Below, one piece after another: positions 26,994-34,769 of a stretch of 42,882 nucleotides of DNA. The translations under genes were made by a program, and so were the position numbers. Location of the stretch: positions 1 through 42,882 of the forward strand of contig JADZEE010000093.1 in NCBI GenBank assembly GCA_020850735.1, written 5' to 3'. Under the pieces are notes generated by a model that saw only the letters and a list, made by a program, of their open reading frames with translations, had not been told where the DNA came from and made no database searches. This stretch comes from Gammaproteobacteria bacterium (GTDB lineage Bacteria > Pseudomonadota > Gammaproteobacteria > JADZEE01). How positions within the stretch are numbered: the stretch's first letter is position 1; every line of letters starts with the position of its first letter.

Positions 26994-27233
26994 ATGGCGA
27001 GTCCGACGAAGAAAACTGCTCGTAAGAAGTCTGCATCGAAGAAAAAGGTTGCCAGAAAGAAGGTAGCCAAGAAGAAGGTTGCAAAGAAAAAGGTCGCGAA
27101 AAAGAAAGTCGCGAAGAAAAAAGCAGGGAAGAAAAAAGCCGGCAAGAAAAAGGCCGGCAAGAAAAGGGCCGGCAAGAAAAGGGCCGCTAAGAAAAAGACC
27201 GCCAAGAAAAAGAAGACTTCGGCAAAAAAGTAG
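26994..27233 (+). CDS. Histone H1-like Lys/Ala-rich DNA-binding protein
   Basis: The 79-residue protein is about half lysine and is built of short repeats: VAKKK (about five times), then AGKKK/AGKKR (about five times). This is the composition of eukaryotic H1 tails and of bacterial H1-like proteins such as Hc1/AlgP tails, which bind and compact DNA without sequence specificity. It has no globular domain and no membrane segment. The start is firm (ATG with AGGGGG seven bases upstream and a nearby promoter). Codon use is AT-richer than its neighbours because of the Lys codons. The reading frame ends in AAA AAG TAG; the six-A run and G make an A_AAA_AAG slippery site, and the -1 frame remains open to 27406 (see separate entries). 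The real product may therefore be longer. Confidence 0.85.
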   Translation: MASPTKKTARKKSASKKKVARKKVAKKKVAKKKVAKKKVAKKKAGKKKAGKKKAGKKRAGKKRAAKKKTAKKKKTSAKK

Positions 27234-27281
27234 CGAAGGACGGCAAATCGCCAGCCGTCAGCCGTAAGCAGCGGCTGGCGA
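27224..27281 (+). promoter_or_regulatory. Candidate programmed -1 frameshift signal
   Basis: A_AAA_AAG (27224-27230) is in the correct phase, with the stop TAG immediately after. After an 8-base spacer, GACGGC (27239-27244) pairs with GCCGTC (27254-27259). Loop bases TCGCCA (27248-27253) can pair with TGGCGA (27276-27281), giving an H-type pseudoknot with two 6-bp stems. A competing 10-bp hairpin (27248-27257 with 27272-27281) is also possible. It is the only A_AAA_AAG in this lysine-rich gene. Confidence 0.5.
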
Positions 27282-27406
27282 CACTCCGGGCAGAAGCTCG
27301 CGCCAGAGTCGAAGCACGCCGCGAAGCGATTCGGGCGCGACAGGCAGCGAGACGAAAGGATGACGCCCGCGAGGATGCCGTCGACGCTTCATCACTGAAC
27401 TGGTGA
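27230..27406 (+). CDS. Possible -1 frame extension of the H1-like protein
   Basis: After a -1 shift on the slippery site, translation would continue for 58 codons, starting VAKDGKSPAVSRKQRLATLR, through an Arg/Ala/Glu-rich region that looks helical, and stop at TGA 27404-27406. The fused product would be about 137 residues. The first codons recreate KKVAK, the repeat unit of the upstream protein. The frame has no start codon of its own, and a stop at 27188-27190 bounds it upstream. Caveats: codon-position GC is not strongly coding-like (about 76, 59 and 62% at positions 1-3 by hand count), and the zero frame beyond the TAG is also open for some distance. A one-base indel in the A-run would give the same picture. 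Confidence 0.4.
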   Translation, partial: VAKDGKSPAVSRKQRLATLRAEARARVEARREAIRARQAARRKDDAREDAVDASSLNW

Positions 27407-27423
27407 AGCGTACGCAGGGAGAG

Positions 27424-27461
27424 CCTCGGTATTTCGAGGAAAACCGCCGCGAGAGCGGCGG
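27424..27461 (+). other. Two tandem stem-loops after the H1-like gene
   Basis: CCTCG/CGAGG (27424-27428 and 27435-27439) is followed by CCGCCGC-GAGA-GCGGCGG (27444-27461). Together with the terminator at 27483 they make three hairpins in about 85 bases, suggesting a structured, possibly stable 3' end for the H1-like mRNA. Confidence 0.5.
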
Positions 27462-27482
27462 ATTTGCCGGGAATTGTCATGC

Positions 27483-27507
27483 GCCCCGCAACTGCGGGGC
27501 TTTTTTT
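27483..27507 (+). terminator. Rho-independent terminator
   Basis: GCCCCGC (27483-27489), loop AACT, GCGGGGC (27494-27500) and seven T residues form a canonical intrinsic terminator. It ends the H1-like transcript 100 bases before mrcB. Confidence 0.93.
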
Positions 27508-27606
27508 CGCCCCGGACCGTGCTCAGCCTGATGGGGGCAGGAACCGCCCGCGCCGGGCGGTCCGGGGGCGGGTCCGGGCGAAGGGACGACCACTGGTCCG
27601 TGCGCG

Positions 27607-29913
27607 ATGCCGGCACGTCGGAAAACGCGTAAATCGCCCCGCAGGCAACGCCCGTCCGTGGCGCATCCGTGGTGGCCCCTGCACCTGCTCGTGCTGGTGG
27701 CCGCAGCGTTCGCGGGCTACCTGCTATGGCTCGATCACGTCGTACGCGGACGTTTCGATCAGGTACGCTGGGACCTGCCGGCACGTGTCTACGCCCGCCC
27801 GCTGGAAATCTATGCCGGGCTCCGCCTGCCCGCGGCGGATGTCGCCGCCGAACTCGACCTGCTCGGTTATCGTCGCGCGCAACCACCGCTGCGTCAGGGA
27901 GAGTACAACCTGACCGGGACGGGTCTGCGGGTGAACACGCGCGGTTTCCGATTCTGGGACGGCGAGGAGCCACCACGCGGGGTGGAACTGAATTTCTCCG
28001 ACGACGCCATCACGTCCCTCGTGGATCGGGACAGCGGCCATTCCGTACCGCTGCTGCGGCTCGAGCCGCTCGAATTCGCGCGGATCATCCCGGGCCATCA
28101 CGAGGATCGCATCCTGGTGAAGGTCCCCGAAGTGCCGCCGGCGCTGATCGACGCACTGCTGGCGGCCGAAGACCGTCGGTTCGAGGAACACTTCGGAGTC
28201 GACCCGGTCGCGATCGGACGCGCCCTGCTGAGCAACGTGCGGGCCGGGCGGATCCGTCAGGGCGCCAGCACGTTGACGCAGCAGCTCGTGAAGAACCTGT
28301 TCCTGTCGCCGCGGCGCACCCTCGGGCGCAAGATCAACGAGGCGCTGATGGCGCTGCTGCTGGAGCGCCGGTACGACAAGGCGACCATACTGCAGGCCTA
28401 CCTCAACGAAGTGTTCCTCGGCCAGGATGGCAGACGCGCGGTCCACGGTTTCGGCCTGGCCGCACGACTGTATTTCGATCGGCCGCTGGCGGAGCTCCCG
28501 ACCGAGCAGCTCGCGCTGCTGGTTGCGCTGGTGCGTGGGCCGACGCTTTACGATCCGCGGCGGCATCCCGGCGCCGCTCTCGCGCGCCGCAACGAAGTCC
28601 TCGCCCGGATGGCGAGGTACGGCTACCTCACCGAGCAGCGCGCCGCGGAGCTGCGATCGGCGCCGCTCGGCATCGCCGCGCCGGCGGGCGATCGCGACCG
28701 TTTCCCGGCATTCATGCAGCTCGTGCGCGCGCAGCTCGCGCAGGACTACCGGCAGCAGGACCTGCGCACAGCGGGCTTGCGCGTGTTCACCAGCCTCGAC
28801 GTTCGCCTGCAGCGCGCCGCGGAACGCAAGCTCGCCGCCGCGCTCGAAGGAATCGAGAGGACGGACCGCGCCGCGAGGCCGCCGCTGGAGGCGGCGGCGG
28901 TCCTGATCGACCTCGTCAGCGGCGAGGTGCGGGCGCTGATTGGCGGTCGCCGGCCGGGCTACGCGGGGTTCAACCGCGCCACGGATGCGCGCCGTCCGAT
29001 CGGCTCGCTGGTCAAACCGGCGGTCTATCTGGCAGCCTTGCGCAAGCCCCGACGCTACTCGGTCGCGACGCTGCTCGACGACGCGCCGGTAAGCTGGCAA
29101 GGTCCGAAGGGCGGGGTCTGGCGGCCGCACAACTACGATGGCAAGACCTACGGCCGGGTCTCGCTGGAGACGGCGCTGGTGAAATCATTGAACCTCGCGA
29201 CCGTGCGCCTGGGACTCGATATCGGTCTGGAACCGGTCATCGCCGCGCTGCGCGACCTCGGTGTGACGCGCTCGCTGGCGGCTTATCCGTCGCTGCTCCT
29301 CGGCGCGTTCGAGCTCACACCGCTCGAGTTGGCACGCATGTACCTGACCATCGGCAATGGCGGTTATCGCGTCGCGCTGCACCCCATTCGCGAGGTGACG
29401 GCGCGCGACGGCCGTCCGCTGCGCCGCTATGGTCTGGCGATCGAGCAGACCGTCGCAGCCGGGCAGATTTTCCTCATGCGCTATCTGCTCGAGCGCAATG
29501 CGGCGGTCGGTACCGCAGCACGTGCCGGTCGTGAGCTCACACGGGTGACGCCCGTCGGCGGCAAGACCGGTACCACCGACGACCTGCGCGACAGCTGGTT
29601 CGCGGGCTACGCCGGCGATCTGCTCGGCGTGGTCTGGGTGGGTCGCGACGACAACCGGCCGGCGGGACTGACCGGCGCCGGTGGCGCCCTGCGGGTGTGG
29701 ATCGATCTGATGCGCGGTGCGGCGCGTTCAGTGGCGCCGTCTCCGGTGCCCGAATCGGTCCAATGGTCGTGGCTGGACGAGCGCAACGGTATTTTCACGG
29801 AGCCCGGCTGTGCCGGTACGCGGCGCGTCCCGGTGCTGGCTGAAAGCCGAGCGGCAGCGCCGTTTCAACCCTGTCCGCACGGCCCGGCGCCCGGCGCGCC
29901 ATCGCGCCGGTGA
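27607..29913 (+). CDS. mrcB: Penicillin-binding protein 1B (bifunctional)
   Basis: PBP1b polymerises and crosslinks peptidoglycan. The 768-residue protein has a short basic cytoplasmic tail, a transmembrane helix at about 24-42, a UB2H-like region (about 60-140, the LpoB/MltA contact domain), a GT51 glycosyltransferase domain with AAEDRRFEEHFGVD near 185 and QGASTLTQQLVKNLFLS, and a transpeptidase with the SxxK serine at about 467 (GSLVKP), the SxN motif in KSLNLAT and KTGTT near 653. All catalytic motifs are intact. The UB2H-like segment separates it from PBP1a. The TPR lipoprotein gene follows at once. Confidence 0.93.
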   Translation: MPARRKTRKSPRRQRPSVAHPWWPLHLLVLVAAAFAGYLLWLDHVVRGRFDQVRWDLPARVYARPLEIYAGLRLPAADVAAELDLLGYRRAQPPLRQGEYNLTGTGLRVNTRGFRFWDGEEPPRGVELNFSDDAITSLVDRDSGHSVPLLRLEPLEFARIIPGHHEDRILVKVPEVPPALIDALLAAEDRRFEEHFGVDPVAIGRALLSNVRAGRIRQGASTLTQQLVKNLFLSPRRTLGRKINEALMALLLERRYDKATILQAYLNEVFLGQDGRRAVHGFGLAARLYFDRPLAELPTEQLALLVALVRGPTLYDPRRHPGAALARRNEVLARMARYGYLTEQRAAELRSAPLGIAAPAGDRDRFPAFMQLVRAQLAQDYRQQDLRTAGLRVFTSLDVRLQRAAERKLAAALEGIERTDRAARPPLEAAAVLIDLVSGEVRALIGGRRPGYAGFNRATDARRPIGSLVKPAVYLAALRKPRRYSVATLLDDAPVSWQGPKGGVWRPHNYDGKTYGRVSLETALVKSLNLATVRLGLDIGLEPVIAALRDLGVTRSLAAYPSLLLGAFELTPLELARMYLTIGNGGYRVALHPIREVTARDGRPLRRYGLAIEQTVAAGQIFLMRYLLERNAAVGTAARAGRELTRVTPVGGKTGTTDDLRDSWFAGYAGDLLGVVWVGRDDNRPAGLTGAGGALRVWIDLMRGAARSVAPSPVPESVQWSWLDERNGIFTEPGCAGTRRVPVLAESRAAAPFQPCPHGPAPGAPSRR

Positions 29914-29918
29914 TTTCC

Positions 29919-30494
29919 ATGCGCGGCCGTCGATCAGGTCTGGTCGTGGTGCTGGTCCTCGGCGGCTGCGCGCTGCACGCACCCCCGCCGGTGCGAACGC
30001 CCGAACCAGGCCGCCGCAGCCCGGCGCCGGTGGTTGCGCCCGCCCCCGGCCCGGCGACGCCGATCGAACGGCGCCCGTCCGTGAACGCGGAGTCGTCCGC
30101 AGCGCAGGAGCGTTCGCCGGTCGAAGCGGCCACGGTGACGCCGGCGCATGTCGGACCGGCGGCACTCGCGCTGCTCGAGCAGGCGCGCCTGCAGGCCGCG
30201 GCCGGAGACGGCGAGCGCGCGGCGGCAACCCTGGAGCGCGCGCTGCGAATCGAAGCCGACAATCCCTGGCTCTGGCATCGACTCGGGGTCTTACGCCTCC
30301 AGCAGGGTATGTGGGACCAGGCAATTGCGCTGGCGCTGCGTTCGAACGGATTCGCACGCGGCAACGCGCGCCTGCTCGGCGGCAACTGGCGCGTGATCGC
30401 CGAGGCGCGTGCAGGCCAGGGTGATCACGCCGGTGCCCAGGCAGCGCTGCGCCAGGCGCGCACCTACCTCGGTCCCTCGCCGGCATCGCCATAG
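29919..30494 (+). CDS. TPR-containing lipoprotein
   Basis: The protein has a lipoprotein signal (MRGRRSGLVVVLVLGGC, Cys17), a long Pro/Ala-rich linker, and TPR-like repeats in the C-terminal half (ALALLEQARLQAAAGDGERA, then DNPWLWHRLGVLRLQQGMWD). TPR lipoproteins next to mrcB are frequent in gammaproteobacteria and may regulate or scaffold PBP1b, by analogy with LpoB and CpoB; this is inference. A GTG at 29910 overlaps the mrcB stop and would add three residues; ATG 29919 gives the better signal peptide. Co-transcription with mrcB is very likely. Confidence 0.75.
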   Translation: MRGRRSGLVVVLVLGGCALHAPPPVRTPEPGRRSPAPVVAPAPGPATPIERRPSVNAESSAAQERSPVEAATVTPAHVGPAALALLEQARLQAAAGDGERAAATLERALRIEADNPWLWHRLGVLRLQQGMWDQAIALALRSNGFARGNARLLGGNWRVIAEARAGQGDHAGAQAALRQARTYLGPSPASP

Positions 30495-30603
30495 CCACAT
30501 CCGCGGCCGGCGCGGGGGCGGCCGTGTCTGCGGTCAAAGTCCGCGTCATTGCGGCCGCTAAACCAGGGCGAGTGCCCATCGTCCCGCTAGGCCCGAGATC
30601 GCC

Positions 30604-31497
30604 ATGGCAACCAGCGCAGCGCATTGCGAACCTCCTTCCGGCCGTCTGTGGTACGTACGCCGGGGCGAGACTGTGCGCGGACCGTTCCCGGCCGCCGCGG
30701 TCAAGCGCTATCTGCTGCTCGGACGTGTGCGCCCGGACGACGAAGTCAGTCGTGACGGGACGCAGTGGCTGCGGGTTGCCGCCGAACCGATGTTTGCAGC
30801 CGACGAAATCGGCGCACCGGCGCAACTGCCGCAAGGGCTGGACGAGCGCAAGGGCGGCGATCGGCGCGACGGGGAAACGGACGAGGCCACGGCCGCGAAC
30901 CGGCGTACCCGCTCCGACCGCCGTCGCAGCGAATCCGCGGCCGACATCGAGCGCGGCCAGCGACGCCGCCGTGTGCTCGATTCCCTGCGTCCCGCGCGCG
31001 AGCGTCCGACCGTCCCACTGGTCGTCGCCCTGATCGTCACCGCCGCGATCATCGGGCTCGGGATCTGGCTGCGCCCTGTCGCTGTGGTCGCGACGAGCGC
31101 CTGCCACAGCGGCGCCGCCCCGGGCGTGAACTGGAGCGGCTGCGACCTGACCGCCGCCGATCTGTCCGGTGCCGTCCTGGACGCCGGCTTGCTGCGCAAT
31201 GCCGCGCTGGCCGGCGCCGACCTGTCCGGTGCCCGGCTCAAGGGTGCTGATCTGAGCTTTGCCGATCTGTCCGGCGCGCACCTGCGCGACACCGATCTGG
31301 GCGGGGCTATCCTGCGTGGCGCGTTACTGAGCGGCGCCGACCTGGCCGGTGCGTCGCTGGCCCGCGCCGACCTGTCCTATGCCGATTTGCGCGGCGCGAA
31401 CGTCGAGCAGGCCGTGCTCGCGCAGGCGCGACTGGATGCCGCCATGTGGACCGATGGCCGTGTGTGCGCGCCCGGTTCGCAAGGGGTATGCCGCTAG
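30604..31497 (+). CDS. GYF_2 / pentapeptide-repeat membrane protein
   Basis: The 297-residue protein has an N-terminal GYF_2/DUF4339-like domain (about 15-62: WYVRRGETVRGPFPAAAVKR). A charged linker with ERKGGDRR and RTRSDRRR motifs follows, then one transmembrane helix (about 135-157), and a C-terminal pentapeptide-repeat solenoid (A[D/N]LxG units, about 176-275). Pentapeptide repeats form a right-handed beta helix; some mimic DNA, but many act only as scaffolds. The repeats would lie outside the cytoplasm and the N-terminal domain inside. I assign no specific function. It stands alone, convergent with the MEMO-family gene 31 bp away. Confidence 0.75.
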   Translation: MATSAAHCEPPSGRLWYVRRGETVRGPFPAAAVKRYLLLGRVRPDDEVSRDGTQWLRVAAEPMFAADEIGAPAQLPQGLDERKGGDRRDGETDEATAANRRTRSDRRRSESAADIERGQRRRRVLDSLRPARERPTVPLVVALIVTAAIIGLGIWLRPVAVVATSACHSGAAPGVNWSGCDLTAADLSGAVLDAGLLRNAALAGADLSGARLKGADLSFADLSGAHLRDTDLGGAILRGALLSGADLAGASLARADLSYADLRGANVEQAVLAQARLDAAMWTDGRVCAPGSQGVCR

Positions 31498-31528
31498 CGC
31501 GCAACCGCTTTGCGGGCTGCGGGTGCGC

Positions 31529-32326
31529 TCAGGACCGCGCGCTCGTTGCCGGTGCCGCCATGAGGTAGGCACCGTATCCCACGACGCGGTCGCGCGGGCC
31601 GGCGGTATCGCCCGAGTTCGCCGTCATCAGCGCGGTGACCTGCCAGTCGTGCGCGCGGGCGAATTCGAGCGTGCCGTTGAGCGGTGCGTAGCCGCAGGCC
31701 TGCTCCGGGCCGATGGCGGCGGTGCGCAACTGCTCGATGGCAGTGGTCGTGTACGCGTCCAGGCGGCGCGCTTCCGCGTAACCATGGTAGTGGCTCAGAT
31801 CCGTGCTCACGACGATCAGGGTACCGTCATCGACCAGCGCTGCCAGGACCCCGGCGACCGCGGCGGGTGAGGCCGAGCCGACCGCGAGCGGCACGAGCAG
31901 GAATCCCTCGAGCACCTGCTGCAGAAACGGTAATTGCACCTCGAGGCTGTGCTCGAGCGCATGGGCGTCGTCGTTCCGGCAGACTTGCGCCAGCCCGTCG
32001 ATGCGGGCCATGGCCGCGGTGTCCAGTGGTACCAGGCCGAGCGGTGTGCGAAAAGCCTCCACCGTCGGCAGCGCGAGCCCGTCGACGTATACCCGGTGGC
32101 ACGGGCCCAGCAGCACGACGCGGGCATAGCAATGGTGGCCGAGCGCGGCGTAGGCATGGCCCGCGACCCGGCCGGAGTAGACGTAGCCGGCGTGGGGGGC
32201 GACGATGGCTTTCGGCGCCGTCGCGGCCTGCGACAGTCCGCACAGGCAGGTTTGCACCTCGGCACGCAGCCGCTCGGCCTGCGCGGGGTAGAAGTACCCT
32301 GCTACCGCTGGTTCGCGAACGCGCAT
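31529..32326 (-). CDS. MEMO-family protein (AmmeMemoRadiSam system protein B)
   Basis: The 265-residue protein matches the MEMO1 family: REPAVAGYFYPA at the N-terminus, the APHAGYVYSGRVAGHAY block, LLGPCHRVYVDGLAL, ALEHSLEVQLPFLQ and STDLSHYHG, which carry the conserved His residues of the dioxygenase-like site. In many bacteria it is encoded with an AMMECR1 protein and a radical-SAM enzyme; neither is in this window. Recent work links the system to radical chemistry, but its role here is unknown. The start ATG has GGAGG about 12 bases upstream. The upstream AT-rich dyad (32374-32391) may hold its promoter. Confidence 0.88.
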   Translation of the reverse strand: MRVREPAVAGYFYPAQAERLRAEVQTCLCGLSQAATAPKAIVAPHAGYVYSGRVAGHAYAALGHHCYARVVLLGPCHRVYVDGLALPTVEAFRTPLGLVPLDTAAMARIDGLAQVCRNDDAHALEHSLEVQLPFLQQVLEGFLLVPLAVGSASPAAVAGVLAALVDDGTLIVVSTDLSHYHGYAEARRLDAYTTTAIEQLRTAAIGPEQACGYAPLNGTLEFARAHDWQVTALMTANSGDTAGPRDRVVGYGAYLMAAPATSARS

Positions 32327-32373
32327 GTCTGCGATCCACCTCCGTCACGGCCGGGCCTCGGGCGCGCCCGACT

Positions 32374-32391
32374 CCTTTATATGTATATAGG
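32374..32391. promoter_or_regulatory. AT-rich near-palindrome upstream of the MEMO-family gene
   Basis: CCTTTATATGTATATAGG is nearly self-complementary and stands out in GC-rich DNA. On the minus strand it contains TATAAA (32376-32381), a possible -10 for the MEMO-family gene 50 bases away; no -35 is evident. Confidence 0.3.
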
Positions 32392-32456
32392 GGTCCGGCG
32401 TGGTTTCCTGCAAGGTTGCCGAGGGGTGCGCACAGCCGCCGGCTTTGCCGCCTCCC

Positions 32457-32485
32457 TTGAAAAAGGGCGCGTCGGCCGCTAACAT
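32457..32485 (+). promoter_or_regulatory. Promoter of the initiator tRNA
   Basis: TTGAAA (32457-32462), a 17-base spacer and TAACAT (32480-32485) form a good sigma70 promoter 15 bases before the tRNA. The following bases CCGCGG form a GC-rich discriminator, as is usual for stringently controlled stable-RNA promoters. Confidence 0.7.
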
Positions 32486-32500
32486 CCGCGGTCCAACGAT

Positions 32501-32577
32501 TGCGGGGTGGAGCAGTCTGGCAGCTCGTCGGGCTCATAACCCGAAGGTCGCAGGTTCAAATCCTGCCCCCGCTACCA
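32501..32577 (+). tRNA. metY: Initiator tRNA-fMet (CAT)
   Basis: The 77-base gene folds as a tRNA with anticodon CAT at 32535-32537 and an encoded CCA end. Initiator marks are present: no Watson-Crick pair at 1-72, three consecutive G-C pairs in the anticodon stem (GGG/CCC), and an A11-U24 pair in the D-stem (GAGC/GCTC). Position 1 is U and position 72 is U, instead of the usual C1-A72. The location ahead of rimP-nusA-infB matches the E. coli metY operon. No other tRNA is seen. Confidence 0.96.
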
Positions 32578-32595
32578 GGTCACTTGTGGCGAAAG

Positions 32596-32617
32596 GCCCC
32601 GATTATCGGGGCTTTTT
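32596..32617 (+). terminator. Rho-independent terminator after the tRNA
   Basis: GCCCCGA, loop TTA, TCGGGGC and five T residues (then GTTTT) form a strong intrinsic terminator between the tRNA and rimP. Partial read-through would be needed for the tRNA promoter to feed the operon. Confidence 0.9.
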
Positions 32618-32633
32618 GTTTTGGGGTGCGCGA

Positions 32634-33131
32634 ATGCGCGGGCGGTCGGAGGTCATCGAGGCATTGCTGGAGCCTGTGGTTGGCGGCTTGGGTTACGAAC
32701 TGGTCGCCGTGGAGCTGCTCGGGCAGCAACGCGGTGCGCTCGTACGCGTCTATATCGATCACACGGACGGTATCACGCTGGAGGATTGCGAGCGGGTGAG
32801 CCGTCAGGCCGGCGCAGTCCTCGATGTCGAGGAGCCGGTTCGGGGTGCCTATGTACTGGAGGTGTCGTCGCCCGGCCTCGATCGACCGCTGTTCACCCCG
32901 GCGCATTTTGAACGTTTCGCGGGGGCGCGGGCACGGCTGCGCCTGGCGCAGCCGCTCGACGGCAGACGTCAGCTGCTCGGGTGCCTGGGCGGCATGCACG
33001 GCGGGAAGGTCGTCATCGATACCGACGACGGCCGGTTCGAGCTGGGTATCGACCAGATCGATCGGGCCCGGCTGGTACCGGAAACCGGTTTGCCGGCGAA
33101 GCGGCCGGCGGGACGCGCCAGGGAACGATAG
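32634..33131 (+). CDS. rimP: Ribosome maturation factor RimP
   Basis: RimP helps mature the 30S subunit. The 165-residue protein shows EALLEPVVGGLGYELVAVE, RVYIDHTDGITLEDCERVSR and YVLEVSSPGLDRPLFTPAHF, all typical of the N-terminal domain, followed by the small SH3-like C-terminal domain. ATG 32634 has GGGG about eight bases upstream and gives the family length. It sits 17 bp after the tRNA terminator and 33 bp before nusA. Confidence 0.94.
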   Translation: MRGRSEVIEALLEPVVGGLGYELVAVELLGQQRGALVRVYIDHTDGITLEDCERVSRQAGAVLDVEEPVRGAYVLEVSSPGLDRPLFTPAHFERFAGARARLRLAQPLDGRRQLLGCLGGMHGGKVVIDTDDGRFELGIDQIDRARLVPETGLPAKRPAGRARER

Positions 33132-33164
33132 CGCTCGGAGTCGGGATTGGAGAGTTTACAGGGC

Positions 33165-34769
33165 ATGAACAAAGAGATACTCACGGTCGTCGATGTCGTC
33201 TCCAACGAGAAGGGCGTCAGCAAGGACATCATATTCGAGGCGCTCGAGGCCGCGCTCGCGAGCGCAACGAAGAAGCGTTACCGCGAGGATATCGACGTGC
33301 GTGTCCACATCGACCGTGAAACGGGCGATTTCGACGCCTTTCGTCGCTGGCAGGTCATCGACCCGGACGCGCCGCCGCCCGAGCTTCCCGAAGATCTGCA
33401 GGCGCAGCTCGACGCGGGGAACGTGGAACCCGTCAACGGTATGCAGTTTCCCGATCGCCAGATAACGATCGAAAAGGCGCTCGAACGCAAGCCCGGCATC
33501 GCGCCTGGCGACTTCATCGAGGAGCCGCTCGAACCGGCGGAATTCGGCCGCATCGCGGCGCAGACCGCGAAGCAGGTCATCGTTCAGAAGGTGCGCGAAG
33601 CGGAGCGGGCGCAGGTGGTGGAAGCCTATGGTCCTCGCATCGGCGAGCTGCTCATGGGCGTAGTCAAGCGCGTCGAGCGTGGCAACGTTCTCCTCGATCT
33701 CGGCGGTAACGTCGAGGCCCTGATCCCCCGTGAGGACATGATCCCCCGCGAAGCGGTGCGGCCCGGCGATCGATTGCGTGCCTATCTGAAGGACGTGCGC
33801 AGCGAGAAGCGAGGACCCCAGCTGTTCATGAGCCGCACCTGCACGGAAATGCTGGTCGAGCTGTTCAAACTCGAAGTCCCGGAAATTACCGAAGAGCTGA
33901 TCGAGATCATGGGTGCGGCGCGTGATCCCGGGATGCGCGCGAAAATCGCGGTGCGCAGCAAGGACGCGCGTCTGGATCCGGTCGGTGCCTGTGTCGGCAT
34001 GCGTGGTTCGCGTGTACAAGCCGTGTCCAACGAGCTCGCGGGTGAACGCGTGGACATCATCCTGTGGAACGAGAATCCCGCCCAGTTCGTCATCAACGCC
34101 ATGTCTCCGGCGGAGGTCGTATCCATTCTCGTCGACGAGGACACGCACAGCATGGATCTGGCGGTGATGGAGGAGCAGTTGTCGTTCGCCATCGGTCGCG
34201 GGGGGCAGAACGTGCGTCTGGCCAGCCACCTGACGGGCTGGGAGCTGAACGTCATGACCGAAACAGCTGCCGCCGAGAAGAGCGACGCAGAGCTCCAGGC
34301 GCTGGTGACCCTGTTCAAGGAGCAGTTGGATGTCGACGAGGAAGTGGCCACCATCCTCGTGCAGGAGGGGTTCACCAGCATCGAGGAAGTCGCCTACGTG
34401 CCCGAGAAGGAGATGCTGGAAATCGAGGAGTTCGACGCGGGACTGGTGGAGGAAATCCGTCGCCGCGGACGCGACCTGCTGCTCACCCGCGCGATCGCCA
34501 CCGAGGAGAAGCTCGGCGATGCGCGGCCGGCGGACGATTTGCTGAATCTGGACGGTATGGACGAGGATCTCGCCTACCTGCTGGCGAGCCGCGGTATCGT
34601 GACCCAGGAAGATCTCGCGGAGCAATCGGTCGACGAGCTGCTCGAGATCGAGGGTATGGACGAGGAGCGCGCGGCGCGTCTGATCATGACGGCGCGCGCG
34701 CCGTGGTTCGCCGAAGCCGAAGCGGCGCAAACCGCAGGTGAGGCAGCCGGGGGACAGACTGATGGCTGA
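33165..34769 (+). CDS. nusA: Transcription termination/antitermination factor NusA
   Basis: NusA binds RNA polymerase and controls pausing, termination and antitermination. The 534-residue protein has the N-terminal polymerase-binding domain ([20 protein letters not shown]), an S1 domain ([20 protein letters not shown]), two KH domains ([29 protein letters not shown]) and two acidic helix-hairpin-helix repeats at the C-terminus ([32 protein letters not shown]), as in E. coli. The start is chosen from the family N-terminus. It overlaps infB by eight bases. Confidence 0.97.
   Translation: MNKEILTVVDVVSNEKGVSKDIIFEALEAALASATKKRYREDIDVRVHIDRETGDFDAFRRWQVIDPDAPPPELPEDLQAQLDAGNVEPVNGMQFPDRQITIEKALERKPGIAPGDFIEEPLEPAEFGRIAAQTAKQVIVQKVREAERAQVVEAYGPRIGELLMGVVKRVERGNVLLDLGGNVEALIPREDMIPREAVRPGDRLRAYLKDVRSEKRGPQLFMSRTCTEMLVELFKLEVPEITEELIEIMGAARDPGMRAKIAVRSKDARLDPVGACVGMRGSRVQAVSNELAGERVDIILWNENPAQFVINAMSPAEVVSILVDEDTHSMDLAVMEEQLSFAIGRGGQNVRLASHLTGWELNVMTETAAAEKSDAELQALVTLFKEQLDVDEEVATILVQEGFTSIEEVAYVPEKEMLEIEEFDAGLVEEIRRRGRDLLLTRAIATEEKLGDARPADDLLNLDGMDEDLAYLLASRGIVTQEDLAEQSVDELLEIEGMDEERAARLIMTARAPWFAEAEAAQTAGEAAGGQTDG

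Noticed and set aside
26994..27233. Tandem AAG/AAA repeats as a CRISPR-like or satellite array
   Set aside because: The repeats are in frame, encode Lys/Ala pentads, and have no spacers; they are protein-coding low-complexity sequence.
27231..27400. Read-through of the TAG in the zero frame of the H1-like gene
   Set aside because: The zero frame is also open after TAG, but its sequence loses the Lys/Ala pattern at once (RRTANRQPSAV...), whereas the -1 frame continues it.
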